Assembly (NCBI GenBank): GCA_031285295.1
Contig: JAITWK010000022.1
Coordinates: forward strand, 124,001 to 188,000
Direction: 5' to 3'
DNA: 64,000 bases
Source: Deltaproteobacteria bacterium
Lineage (GTDB): Bacteria > Desulfobacterota > Desulfovibrionia > Desulfovibrionales > Desulfovibrionaceae
Position numbers and translations under genes: made by a program. The notes beneath the pieces are model-generated. The model did no database searches, was not told the DNA's origin, and saw only the letters and a program-made list of their open reading frames with translations. Within the stretch, counting starts at the first letter, position 1. Each line of letters begins with the position of its first letter. Below, in pieces: positions 35,423 to 44,312 of this stretch.

Positions 35423-36466
35423 ATGAAGTACTACGCCAGCGACAACAACTCGGGTGCGCATCCGGATGTACTCAAAGCGGTACTGGCCGCCAACGAGGGC
35501 AATGTCGGCTCCTACGGAAGCGACCCCTACACCCGCAAGGCCGAAGATCTGTTCAAGCAAATGTTCGGGGCGGACACCCGCGCCTATTTCGTGTTTCTGG
35601 GTACGGCGGCTAACGTGCTGGCCCTCAAGGCCTCGCTAAAGCCGCACGAAGGCGTGATCTGCGCCTCCTGCGGGCATATCAATACCGATGAATGCGGGGC
35701 TATTGAAAGCGTTGGCCGCAAAATATTCCCGGTACCGCACCAGAACGGAAAAATCCGCCCGAGCGACTGCGCCGAGTACTTCAGGCACGATGCCGGAGCG
35801 CACCGGGTTCTGCCCCGAATCGTCTCGATCACCCAATCCACCGAATTGGGCATACTTTACAGCAACGATGAAGTACGCGCCCTCTCCGAGTTCTGCCGCG
35901 AGCACAAACTCTATCTGCACATGGATGGCGCGCGCATTGCCAACGCGGCGGCCGCTCTGGGTCAGGATTTTCGCGCCATCACCAAAGATTTGGGCGTTGA
36001 TATCATGAGCTTCGGCGGCACCAAAAACGGGCTGATGTTCGGCGAAGCCGTGCTGGTCTTTAATCCGGCCCTGGCCCAGGATTTTGATTTCTACCGCAAG
36101 CAGGGCATGCAGCTAGGTTCCAAGATGCGCTATATCTCGGCGCAGTTCATCACTTACCTGGAAAGCGGACTCTGGCTGAAAAACGCCACCCAGGCCAATG
36201 CCATGGCCAAATTGCTGGCTGAAAAAATGCAGGCCATGCCCGGCGTTAAAATCACCACTCCGGTACAGGTTAACGCTGTTTTCGCCCGCGTACCCGAACA
36301 GGCCGCGCAAAAACTTTTGCGCGACTTCAGCATCGCCATGTGGGACGAAGGCCCGGACGCTACCGAACCACTGGTCAAGGGGCCGGAACTGCGCTTTATG
36401 ACCAGCTTTAACACCACTCGTGAAGATATTGAGGAATTGGCAGCGGCTTTGAGCAAGGCGCTGTAG
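35423..36466 (+). CDS. ltaE: Low-specificity L-threonine aldolase
   Basis: PLP-dependent enzyme cleaving L-threonine/allo-threonine to glycine and acetaldehyde. Family blocks include DNNSGAHPDVLKAV, GTAANVLAL, LHMDGARIANAAAALG (PLP-contacting Asp and Arg) and MSFGGTKNG, whose Lys should bind PLP. Length is 347 residues, normal for the family. GAGGAACTG lies before the ATG. It ends 6 bases before palindromic copy E. Confidence 0.92.
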   Translation: MKYYASDNNSGAHPDVLKAVLAANEGNVGSYGSDPYTRKAEDLFKQMFGADTRAYFVFLGTAANVLALKASLKPHEGVICASCGHINTDECGAIESVGRKIFPVPHQNGKIRPSDCAEYFRHDAGAHRVLPRIVSITQSTELGILYSNDEVRALSEFCREHKLYLHMDGARIANAAAALGQDFRAITKDLGVDIMSFGGTKNGLMFGEAVLVFNPALAQDFDFYRKQGMQLGSKMRYISAQFITYLESGLWLKNATQANAMAKLLAEKMQAMPGVKITTPVQVNAVFARVPEQAAQKLLRDFSIAMWDEGPDATEPLVKGPELRFMTSFNTTREDIEELAAALSKAL

Positions 36467-36472
36467 AAAATC

Positions 36473-36622
36473 GGTGGCTGCTTCCAAATAAATAATTTTG
36501 CTCCAAGAGCAAGAAATCCGGTCTTTTTTACGAAGGGAGTGTACTCTTCTCGTACTCGACCGTAGTAAAAAAGACCGGATGACGCAGATATTGGACAAAA
36601 GGATTATTTGGAAGCAGCCACC
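36473..36622 (-). repeat. Dispersed palindromic element, full copy E (arm overlaps the MFS gene)
   Basis: Terminal arms 36473-36491 and 36604-36622 are perfectly complementary over 19 bases. The right arm is coding: it contains the stop and last residues (EVAASK) of the MFS gene. The inner stem (ATCCGGTC plus TTTTTTAC, mirrored) is also perfect over about 16 bases. The core is at 36535-36561 on the minus strand. Confidence 0.88.
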
Positions 36623-37953
36623 TCGGCAGCCGAGCGATACTTCCAGGCCAAAATCAGGCTGAACAACGCCCCGCCCAGGAAAAAGCCGAAAGAATCGCTG
36701 ATTGCCGTAAAGGAATCAGCACCGCCCATTTCCAGGTGTTTGACCGAAAGACCGATCACTTGCTGAAAAATGGCACCGCCCGCAAAGGAAAACATATTGA
36801 TGAAGCCGCTGACCGTACCGGCCAGGCTGACGTCAAAATGCTCCTTGGCCGCGCAGAACAGCACCGCCGCGCCAGCAGTGGCGGCAATGCAGAGGAACAG
36901 GAAGTAAATGGTCAGCACCGGGCTGGACAGGCGCGGCAGGCCAAAAACCATGGGCAACAGCAACGTTATGCTGCACACGGAAAGAATGATCAAGGTTTTA
37001 CGCGCAGAACCGAGCTTTTCATAAAGCCAGGTAATCAGCGGTCCAAAAAGCAAAGCGCAAGCCGCCAGTGAAAGGCACCAGCCCGCCTCGGTGGCCTCCA
37101 TGCCGAATCCGGCAGTCAGGTATTGCCCGCCCCACAGGCCGACAAAAGCGAAATATATTCCGCCCTGAAAAAAATTCCAGATACCCAGAATCCAGACATC
37201 GCGATTCCGCATAATCTGACCCAGCTTGACCATAAGCTCCCGGCCACTCGGCACATTGGCCTCGCGCATGGTCTGGTTGGACACGCCCTGCCCGCTGCCG
37301 GAGGTATTGACCAGCTCGCTGATTTTATCCGGAGCGTCACGCACGATTTGCCAGATCAGCCAGGCCGACACCAGGGTAACCAGCGCCAGAAAAATAAACG
37401 GCGGACGCCAGCCAAAGACGGCGGCGGCATAGGCCATGGGCGAGGTGGCCAAAAGCGGCCCCAGGCTTCCAAGACCAAAAGCGATAGCGGTCAGGCGCGG
37501 AAAGGCGCTGGCCGGGAACCACACTATAGTCAGCTTGAGCAGCGGCACCACAATCACCGCCAATCCCACTCCCATAATCGCCCGCGAAATTACCGCCCAG
37601 GTCATACTGTCGCACAGGGCGAAAATAAAAGTCCCCACCGTGGCCAGCAACAAGGCGATAGTCACGCTTTTACGCGGTCCAAGGGTATCGGAAAGCAACC
37701 CGGCCGGGATCTGCATAAAGGCATAGGCATAGAAGAAAGAAGCCGTCAAAAGGCCCAGCCTGGCCGGGCCTACTTGCAGGGAGGCGGCCACATCAGCGGA
37801 AACGGTAGCCAGACCGACCTGCTGGAAGCAGGAAATCAGTGTGGCCGCCGTCATAATAGAAAACAGGCACCAGTTGCGGTGCCGTTTTATGAACTGCGGG
37901 GTATGAAACCTTATTTTGAAGTGCCGCCGTATAAATTGCGGATAAAACTTCAT
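36604..37953 (-). CDS. Major facilitator superfamily transporter
   Basis: About 449 residues with some 12 transmembrane helices. The MFS loop 2-3 motif is seen as GLLSDTLGPRKSV, and an RAIMGVGLAVIVVPLLK segment follows. It resembles the nitrate/hexuronate or sugar-phosphate antiporter-like groups, but the substrate is not readable. The start at 37953 is chosen because GGGAG lies 5 bases before the ATG; a TTG at 37965 is less likely. Its last codons form one arm of palindromic copy E. Confidence 0.85.
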   Translation of the reverse strand: MKFYPQFIRRHFKIRFHTPQFIKRHRNWCLFSIMTAATLISCFQQVGLATVSADVAASLQVGPARLGLLTASFFYAYAFMQIPAGLLSDTLGPRKSVTIALLLATVGTFIFALCDSMTWAVISRAIMGVGLAVIVVPLLKLTIVWFPASAFPRLTAIAFGLGSLGPLLATSPMAYAAAVFGWRPPFIFLALVTLVSAWLIWQIVRDAPDKISELVNTSGSGQGVSNQTMREANVPSGRELMVKLGQIMRNRDVWILGIWNFFQGGIYFAFVGLWGGQYLTAGFGMEATEAGWCLSLAACALLFGPLITWLYEKLGSARKTLIILSVCSITLLLPMVFGLPRLSSPVLTIYFLFLCIAATAGAAVLFCAAKEHFDVSLAGTVSGFINMFSFAGGAIFQQVIGLSVKHLEMGGADSFTAISDSFGFFLGGALFSLILAWKYRSAAEVAASK

Positions 37954-38022
37954 TTGTTCTCCCAATCTGATACTAATTAATAGTTCTATATTTCCTATCG
38001 CTCAGCTCACCACAGTAACATT

Positions 38023-38619
38023 TTACTCCACACGCAAACCTTGCAGACGCTCTATGCAACGATTTAGACTCGGTGAGTTGCGCATGGCTGAAGCAACATC
38101 CCAATAATCAATTACAAACTCTGTCATTGTCGCTAAATAGCCAGGTGCAACAACGCCACCATGAGAAGGTTCAGGAACCACACCTGTTTGAATTGATTTT
38201 TTCTTGGAACGATTGGCAAGACTTACCATAGTTCGCTTAGGAAAGATTTCTCCATCTGGAGAAGATGGAATATGTTTAACAGCAATACCCAAAAACTTTG
38301 CTAAGGCCTCACGATCAGCCAAAAGCCAACTTTCAAGCTCAAACACAGCAAATCGACATAAAAAATTAGCTGGGGGTGATACTATTTTATACCGTTTTAA
38401 TGCCTCAGAGGGGCATGGTGTTCGCGAGTCACGCAAATCAGTTAACACCAAAACGCCACAACCATACCGAGCCAATGCTTGAAGTGAGAAAATTTTTTTA
38501 CTTATATACCCACACCCTTGCCTACCGTATATATTCCCTTTTTGGTGTCCGCAGTAAAGCAATAATTTATCAGCAACTGGTTCCTCCAAGTGTCCTTCTA
38601 AAATCAAATGTACAATCAT
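38023..38619 (-). CDS. DUF4276 (TOPRIM-like) protein, partner of the adjacent ATPase
   Basis: A 198-residue protein. The N-terminus HLILEGHLEEPVADKLL matches the acidic EGxxEE block of DUF4276 and related RloB/TOPRIM-like proteins. VLVLTDLRDS supplies further acidic residues, and FAVFELESWLLADREAL is the family's central motif. The ATG directly follows the TGA of the ATPase gene, so translation is coupled. Such pairs are found in defence islands, where the TOPRIM-like subunit is a candidate nuclease. That role is inferred here, not shown. Confidence 0.78.
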   Translation of the reverse strand: MIVHLILEGHLEEPVADKLLLYCGHQKGNIYGRQGCGYISKKIFSLQALARYGCGVLVLTDLRDSRTPCPSEALKRYKIVSPPANFLCRFAVFELESWLLADREALAKFLGIAVKHIPSSPDGEIFPKRTMVSLANRSKKKSIQTGVVPEPSHGGVVAPGYLATMTEFVIDYWDVASAMRNSPSLNRCIERLQGLRVE

Positions 38620-39756
38620 TCAAAAAAGCCTCAATTGATGAATATTTTCAGGACGTGTTTTCGGCAATAAAATATCTGCTGCAGTCATTCCATCACGCAT
38701 CATTTCATGTTCTTGGTCAGTTGGCAGTAGAATTTCTACACCTTCATGGCCAGGCTCCAAGCGTAAAACTTCATTTGGCCCTATACCTGGATCGTCCAAT
38801 AGACTTCTGGCATGTGTAGTGACAAAAATTTGCCGCGTAGTTTTTTTTCTATTTCTATCAAGCCTAGCAAATATAGTTGGTAATTGAGCAACAATTTCTT
38901 CATGAAGTGACAGTTCAGGTTCCTCTAGCAACAACGGTCCATCAGTAGAAAGCAATGACCAAAGAAGAGCAAGAAGACGCAATGTCCCATCAGAAAAAAC
39001 ATCTTCACGTTGGTATGCGCCTTGAGAGCGCCAATGCATATATTTAACGACAAGATGAGGAAGACCATCGCTATCTTGCACTACTGTGAGGTCTTCCAAA
39101 TTTTGAACAGCTATTTTTAGAGCTTCATTAATTTTACGTAATCTTGAAATACGTGTTTTTTCCGGAGTTTTCCAAATTGTGAACACCAAGTCCCGTCCAA
39201 AAGGATCATTAACTACCGGGGCTGGCGAAAAAGCTTTTGGTTCACGAACTAGTTGCGGCAGTATATGCCTGTATTCAATCGTTGAAAAGAACTCTGGAAT
39301 TTCCCGAAATTCTTTATTAGCATTTACTTGTTGCAGGGCTGTTTGTGTCAAACGAGCAGGATCTTCATTATCTAATTTTTCAGGGCGATTTAAGATCGTT
39401 TTCCATTTTCCGTCTACGTTTTGCTTAACTATTTCTTTTATTACAAGCGGTGTAGATTTTCCCTTCTTTGTACCAAAAATCAAAGAATATTCCCAAATGT
39501 CATCAAGTATTACAGAAATAGTAATATCTGGATACTGTCTGGCATTGATATACCGAATAGATTTAATACCACCACGTTGATCCAACACTGCTTGTTCCAA
39601 GCCATTTTGTGCGACATCACGTAAGAATCGTAATGCATCAAGAAAATTAGATTTCCCAGAAGCGTTTGGACCAATCAAAAAAATACGCTTCCCGCATGGA
39701 ATATCAACTTTTGCAAAGTTCTTCCAATTTTCCAGTTTAATGCGTGTTATGATCAT
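38620..39756 (-). CDS. AAA/ABC-type ATPase (OLD/RloA-like)
   Basis: About 378 residues. Walker A FLIGPNASGKSNFLDALRFL is at the N-terminus, FSDGTLRLLAL is an ABC-like signature, LLLEEPELSLHE is Walker B with the catalytic Glu, and FVTTHARSLLDD is the H-loop. This is the SMC/RecF-type single ATPase of the AAA_21 group that includes OLD and RloA. I start at 39756 (MIITRIKLENW), after GGGG. The pair with the next gene is A+T-rich compared with neighbours, consistent with transfer. A phage-defence role is inferred. Confidence 0.82.
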   Translation of the reverse strand: MIITRIKLENWKNFAKVDIPCGKRIFLIGPNASGKSNFLDALRFLRDVAQNGLEQAVLDQRGGIKSIRYINARQYPDITISVILDDIWEYSLIFGTKKGKSTPLVIKEIVKQNVDGKWKTILNRPEKLDNEDPARLTQTALQQVNANKEFREIPEFFSTIEYRHILPQLVREPKAFSPAPVVNDPFGRDLVFTIWKTPEKTRISRLRKINEALKIAVQNLEDLTVVQDSDGLPHLVVKYMHWRSQGAYQREDVFSDGTLRLLALLWSLLSTDGPLLLEEPELSLHEEIVAQLPTIFARLDRNRKKTTRQIFVTTHARSLLDDPGIGPNEVLRLEPGHEGVEILLPTDQEHEMMRDGMTAADILLPKTRPENIHQLRLF

Positions 39757-39925
39757 AACCAACCCCAGATATTACTATAATTATCAAATCTTCTATTCTT
39801 TATATCTTTTACCATTTATCTACCCAGTATTCCAGCAGTAATCCATCGCGTTTCAACCCTGTTTCTTTTTCAGCCATCTTGGGTTAATAATCTCAAAACT
39901 CGATTAATTTTGTGGGGGTTATGAT

Positions 39926-40381
39926 ATGACTTTTGATTTTTTCGGGCAACAGGAAATCGACTTCCTAATCGACCTCGGCCTGTGCCTGCTTTCCGGCTTC
40001 ATTATCGGCAGCGAGCGCGAATCGCGGCAAAAAGACGCTGGTATCAGCACGCATGTGCTGGTCATTGTCGGGGCCATGGTTTTCACCTTTTTATCAGGGG
40101 TGGTTGATCCGGCCTCCAAATCACGCATCGCCGCCCAGGTTATTACCGGCATCGGCTTTTTGGGGGCGGGACTCATCATAAAAGACGGCGTTTCGGTCAA
40201 AAACCTTACCACTGCCGCCAGCCTGTGGGCCTCCGCCTCCATTGGCATGGCCTACGGTTTTGGATACCACCTCATAGGTTTTCTCGTCACGCTGGTGATC
40301 GTGCTGACGCCGCGCATACCGCATATATCCAAACGCACCGCCCGGACGCCAAAAAATCCGGATAATAACGACAGAGAGTGA
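39926..40381 (+). CDS. MgtC/SapB-family membrane protein
   Basis: A 151-residue protein with four to five hydrophobic segments and the MgtC family motifs CLLSGFIIGSERESRQK, GISTHVLVIVGAM, and GIGFLGAGLIIKDG. It corresponds to the membrane domain only; the C-terminal ACT-like domain of MgtC is absent and replaced by a short basic tail. MgtC proteins have been linked to magnesium-limited growth and ATP synthase control, but the function of these short forms is not established. Confidence 0.88.
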   Translation: MTFDFFGQQEIDFLIDLGLCLLSGFIIGSERESRQKDAGISTHVLVIVGAMVFTFLSGVVDPASKSRIAAQVITGIGFLGAGLIIKDGVSVKNLTTAASLWASASIGMAYGFGYHLIGFLVTLVIVLTPRIPHISKRTARTPKNPDNNDRE

Positions 40382-40471
40382 GCAAGACGTTATCGATCAG
40401 CAAAAGATGCAAACAATAACAACAGAGCATGCAAAAAAACGAGTTTGTTCCAACAAATTACAAGGCGCAAC

Positions 40472-41023
40472 ATGGCTATTGAAATAGAAAGAAAGTTTCT
40501 GCTGAAAAATGACGACTGGCGGCGCGGCGCTGACGGAAAAGACATCCACGGGCTCGAACTGCGTCAGGGCTATCTTTGCCAAAGCAAGAGCGGCGCTACG
40601 GTGCGGGTGCGGCAAGCCGGAGATCGCGCCTTCCTGACCATAAAAGGCCCGGCGGGCAAATCTGGCTTACCGGCGAAAACAGATCAAGGGATGAATGAAA
40701 ATGCTAACGCCCCTGGCTGCGACTTCAGCCGCAGCGAATATGAATATGAAATTCCGCTAGCTGACTGCCGCGCCATGCTGAACGAGCTGGCGGAAAAGCC
40801 GATTATTGAAAAAACGCGCTATCTGGTGGAAGATCATGGCATGACCTGGGAAGTTGACGAATTCCACGGCGAAAATGCCGGGCTGATCCTGGCCGAACTG
40901 GAACTGGAAAGCGCGGATCAGCCATACCACCGCCCGGACTGGCTGGGCGAAGAGGTAACCGGCGATCCGCGCTATATCAACGCTAATCTGGTGCGTAATC
41001 CATATTCCAAATGGCGGTCTTAG
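40472..41023 (+). CDS. CYTH-domain protein (triphosphate-binding tunnel fold)
   Basis: A 183-residue protein beginning AIEIERKFLL, the CYTH ExExK signature, with alternating charged strands such as GATVRVRQAGDRAFLTIKGP and YEYEIPL lining the tunnel. Bacterial members are mostly inorganic triphosphatases or of unknown role. The ATG at 40472 is preferred over an in-frame TTG at 40445. An insert around residues 65-85 is not usual. It is 90 bases after mgtC on the same strand. Confidence 0.88.
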   Translation: MAIEIERKFLLKNDDWRRGADGKDIHGLELRQGYLCQSKSGATVRVRQAGDRAFLTIKGPAGKSGLPAKTDQGMNENANAPGCDFSRSEYEYEIPLADCRAMLNELAEKPIIEKTRYLVEDHGMTWEVDEFHGENAGLILAELELESADQPYHRPDWLGEEVTGDPRYINANLVRNPYSKWRS

Positions 41024-41063
41024 CAAGGTGTAACGCTTAAAGTTTATTAAGCGTTACAGTTTG

Positions 41064-41837
41064 TTAGTGATTGGCCGCACCTATCGGATAAAATTCATCC
41101 ACATTCTGACAATACACTATGCCACCGCCCGGCTCGGACAGTACCGGAACCGTATCTATGGCGGCCAGTATTTTGGCATGACGGGCTTTGTCCGTAACGA
41201 TCATCAAAATTTCTTTTTCCGGCACCAGCGTGATACCGAAAAACTTCACGTCTTCCTGTGTGCCTGTACCATGCGCCGCCAGAATGGTACCGCCGGTAGC
41301 CCCGGCTTCTCTGGCTTTGGCCATTATTTCATCGGCATAGCCGCTGTTGACGATTACGGTAATCAACTTATGATCTGCATCCATCTGCTTGCTCCTGGCG
41401 TTATCTTCTTCCTGTGCCTGTACGGCTCCGGCGTTATTTTCCTTCGGCCTGGCCTGTGTCTCTGCGGCCCCGGCTTCTTCCGGTCCTGGCTGCGCGGGGG
41501 CAACCGCGCCGGGCAGGCGCAGGCGCATGCCCGTCACATCCAGCACTATGGCCAACCCGGCCATTTTTTTTGGCTCCCGCTCCGCAGCCTGCCTTACAGC
41601 CGCGATTACCTCATCGGCCTCTGCCCCAAGCAGCGTAAACACCACATCCTGCAAAACGTCGCCCAAGGCCAGAGCCTGCAAAATGCGCCCGCCGCATACG
41701 GAGCGGGCCGGAGCAACCGTGCCGCCCCGCGCTCCCGCCGCCTTGGCTATTTCAACGTAATGATCCCCCCGGTGTCTGCCAAGGATCCCGATCAGCAATT
41801 TGGCCGACCTGTACTGACTGTTATGATAATCTAGCAC
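41064..41837 (-). CDS. Tandem PII-like signalling protein
   Basis: A 257-residue protein with two PII/GlnB-like domains. Residues 10-105 include AKLLIGILGRHRGDHYVEIAKAAGARGGT. Residues 150-257 include DHKLITVIVNSGYADEIMAKAREAGATGGTILAAHG. They are joined by an Ala/Gln/Glu/Pro-rich linker. PII proteins form trimers and bind adenine nucleotides to regulate transporters. The gene overlaps the upstream DUF1538 membrane protein by 7 bases, so it probably gates that protein. The canonical T-loop uridylylation Tyr is not obvious. Confidence 0.82.
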   Translation of the reverse strand: MLDYHNSQYRSAKLLIGILGRHRGDHYVEIAKAAGARGGTVAPARSVCGGRILQALALGDVLQDVVFTLLGAEADEVIAAVRQAAEREPKKMAGLAIVLDVTGMRLRLPGAVAPAQPGPEEAGAAETQARPKENNAGAVQAQEEDNARSKQMDADHKLITVIVNSGYADEIMAKAREAGATGGTILAAHGTGTQEDVKFFGITLVPEKEILMIVTDKARHAKILAAIDTVPVLSEPGGGIVYCQNVDEFYPIGAANH

Positions 41838-43333
41838 GGCTCGGCCCTCCTCGCCTTTTCAAGCGCCAAATGTTTATTTTCCTTGTACTTGAAGATCAGC
41901 CCCAGAATCTGAATGGTAATCAGCGGGGCCATGGCGATCATCGCCACCATGCCAAAAGCATCGGTAACCGGATTGCCGCCCAAAGCCAGGGAAGCGCCCA
42001 ATGTAAGCGATAACACAAAAGTCGTTGACATCGGCCCGGAAGCCACGCCGCCGGAATCAAATGCAATGGCCGTGAAAAGCGGCGGGCAAAATTTGGTGAG
42101 CATAAGGGCAAGCGCATAGCCCGGAATCAACATATACCAGATGCTGATGCCTGTAACCACGCGGGTCATGCCCAGGGCCACGGCCAGCGCGATACTGACG
42201 GAAAGCGCCGCCAGCATGATCGAGCGCCGGATATAGCCGCCGGAAATTTCTTCCACCTGCCGGGTAAGCACCCACACAGCCGGTTCGGCACAAACCACCA
42301 CCGCCCCGAACAACAGGCCAACGGGAATCAAAATCAAACCGCCGCCGTCCACAGCACCCAGAGCCTGACCCAGCGAAGCACCGGCCTCGCTGAAGCCGCC
42401 ATTAACGCCAAGCATGAACAGAATCAGGCCGATCAGGGCGTAGAACATACCCAGAATCATCCGGCGCACCTGCGGGGCGGAAAGTTTGAGCAAAAAAAGC
42501 TGAAAAAACACGAACATCAACAGCAGCGGCATCAGGGCCATACTTATCTCATAAGCCACATGCGGCAGGATGCTCAAAAATTTATGCAAAACAGAAAGCG
42601 CCGGGCCGCCCACCTCTCCCGCGCCGCCGCCGGTGTGCAGTTTGTCCATGAACAGGCCCATCATGGCAACAGCCGCGATGGGGCCAATGGAGGCCAGACC
42701 GACCATGCCGAAGCTGCTGTCAGCGCAGTCCTTTTTTTTGCCCGCAGAGGCCACGCCTATGCCCAGAGCCATGATGAAAGGAACGGTAACCGGCCCGGTT
42801 GTGGCCCCGCCGGAATCAAAAGCCACGCCCACAAAGCCGGAATCCACAAACGCGCAGATGCCGAAAACCATGAGGTAAAAAGCAATCAGCAGCTTGCGCA
42901 TGGAAAATTGCATAACGATTCTGGCCGTTCCGATGATCAGAAAAAAACCAACGCCCAGGGCAATCATAATCAGCAACAAGGGCTTGCTGGTATCAGGAGC
43001 AACGGATTTCACCTGACTGGCCAGCACCTGCACATCCGGCTCGGCAATGGTAACAGCAAAACCAATGGCAAAGGCCGAGGCCAAAATCAGCGGCAGCTTG
43101 CGGCTGCGCGTGAGTGCTCCGCCCACCTTATGCCCGAAAGCCACCATACCCAGTTCCGCGCCAACCAAAAAGACGGCCAGGCCAAAAATAACCAGCGCAC
43201 CGCCAATAATAAAAGGCGGGAGCAATCCAGCCCCAAGCGGAGCAATGCTGAAATGCAGCAGCAGCACGATCAGCATAACCGGGATGACCGATACGGCTGA
43301 TTCTTTTATTTTTTCAACAAATTCTGAAGTCAA
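41831..43333 (-). CDS. DUF1538-family membrane protein (probable transporter)
   Basis: A 500-residue protein with 12 or more hydrophobic segments and an internal duplication. VGVAFDSGGATTGPVTVPFIMALGIG in the first half is mirrored by TAIAFDSGGVASGPMSTTFVLSLTLG in the second; AFDSGG and xxGP are the DUF1538 signature. The repeated Asp-Ser-Gly-Gly motifs suggest an ion or substrate site. The substrate is unknown. It is translationally coupled to a tandem-PII protein, which argues for regulated transport. Confidence 0.85.
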   Translation of the reverse strand: MTSEFVEKIKESAVSVIPVMLIVLLLHFSIAPLGAGLLPPFIIGGALVIFGLAVFLVGAELGMVAFGHKVGGALTRSRKLPLILASAFAIGFAVTIAEPDVQVLASQVKSVAPDTSKPLLLIMIALGVGFFLIIGTARIVMQFSMRKLLIAFYLMVFGICAFVDSGFVGVAFDSGGATTGPVTVPFIMALGIGVASAGKKKDCADSSFGMVGLASIGPIAAVAMMGLFMDKLHTGGGAGEVGGPALSVLHKFLSILPHVAYEISMALMPLLLMFVFFQLFLLKLSAPQVRRMILGMFYALIGLILFMLGVNGGFSEAGASLGQALGAVDGGGLILIPVGLLFGAVVVCAEPAVWVLTRQVEEISGGYIRRSIMLAALSVSIALAVALGMTRVVTGISIWYMLIPGYALALMLTKFCPPLFTAIAFDSGGVASGPMSTTFVLSLTLGASLALGGNPVTDAFGMVAMIAMAPLITIQILGLIFKYKENKHLALEKARRAEPC

Positions 43334-43811
43334 TCAGCTCTCCTTGGCGCGTGAATATGTCCCCCCGGTCAGTCACTTTCAGCCTGTTGTTAAAGCGTTC
43401 CCAAATCTGGCCGATACTTGCCGGTCCCGCCTTTTCTCAGGTGGAATAGGATTTTATCATAAATGTTCACAAACAAACAACATAATACATCGATGTTGGA
43501 CGTCAGCTTATGTTCACCTTCGGTGCGAAAGACGATGCAGCCGGACTGACCACGATCCACAAGGCGGATGCAAATGTCTTTATGACCATGTCGCCGATGA
43601 ATCCTGATCTTACCCAAACTCCCGCCTATTTAAGGTCGTGATTTTCCTGGATCAATCTGTTTTTGACCTGCTCCCGATTCGGGATGAGGTAATGTTCATG
43701 GAAAACATCATGTTCGGGCCGGAAGCAACGCATTTTGACTAGGCGTCAGAGGACATAATATATCTCGTGACGGTACGGCCCGGTCTGTACCGCCACGAGT
43801 GTCTTTCTGCG
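43334..43811. other. 478-bp gap with possible gene remnants
   Basis: No intact gene. Short frames look gene-like but broken: a minus-strand 75-codon frame (43390-43617) and, on the plus strand, readings near 43500-43740 (FTFGAKDDAAGLTTIHKAD and, in another frame, VFDLLPIRDEVMF). They may be decayed fragments of unrecognised genes. A promoter for the DUF1538 gene should lie near 43340-43400. Confidence 0.4.
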
Positions 43812-44297
43812 CTAATCTTCACCCCGTGACCATGCGGTCTTGTGAGCAAACATAAAGGAATTGTCCGTAAACTTCAGAGTTTCCAGACGAAGGCACCATA
43901 CTTCGGCAGGGAACAGTCGGGCGAGGGGAAACTTTGTGTAATACAGCCTTAAAGCAGAACTTCGCGCTTCCCCTTCCGGTTCATAAGCGCAAGCGGCAAA
44001 CTGCACGCCCTGAATGGCGCGGATTTCCCGCACCTGACCGGCTATTGTTCCGGCAATCGCCGAGCGGAACCGTATCGCCTCATAATGGCGAGTCTTTCCG
44101 CTAGTGAGTATGATCAGAGAAGCCATACCGGGATCATAAACATAAAAGCAGTTAGAAGCCCATACATTCCCGTCCGGGTGGAGCATAGCCAGGCCAGCAA
44201 CATGGTTTGCCTCAAGAAAGGCAACAACTTTTTCGGGCGGTGTTTTGTAAGGACTTACCGCCTGCGTCACTTCGCCGCTTATAATATTTGGCCTCAT
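43812..44297 (-). CDS. Pyridoxamine 5'-phosphate oxidase-like flavin-binding protein (YhbP type)
   Basis: A 161-residue split-barrel protein. KVVAFLEANHVAGLAMLHPDGNVWASNCFYVYD and IILTSGKTRHYEAIRF fit the YhbP/PNPOx-like fold, and AGQVREIRAIQGVQFAACA follows. It may bind FMN; the activity is unknown. It is last on the minus strand after the carrier and ubiD, with a 15-base gap, so it may belong to the decarboxylase locus. Confidence 0.78.
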   Translation of the reverse strand: MRPNIISGEVTQAVSPYKTPPEKVVAFLEANHVAGLAMLHPDGNVWASNCFYVYDPGMASLIILTSGKTRHYEAIRFRSAIAGTIAGQVREIRAIQGVQFAACAYEPEGEARSSALRLYYTKFPLARLFPAEVWCLRLETLKFTDNSFMFAHKTAWSRGED

Positions 44298-44312
44298 AGC
44301 AATTTAATTAAT

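Noticed and set aside
43390-43617. 75-codon minus-strand frame
   Set aside because: No motif or ribosome-binding site; treated as possible remnant within the 478-bp gap.
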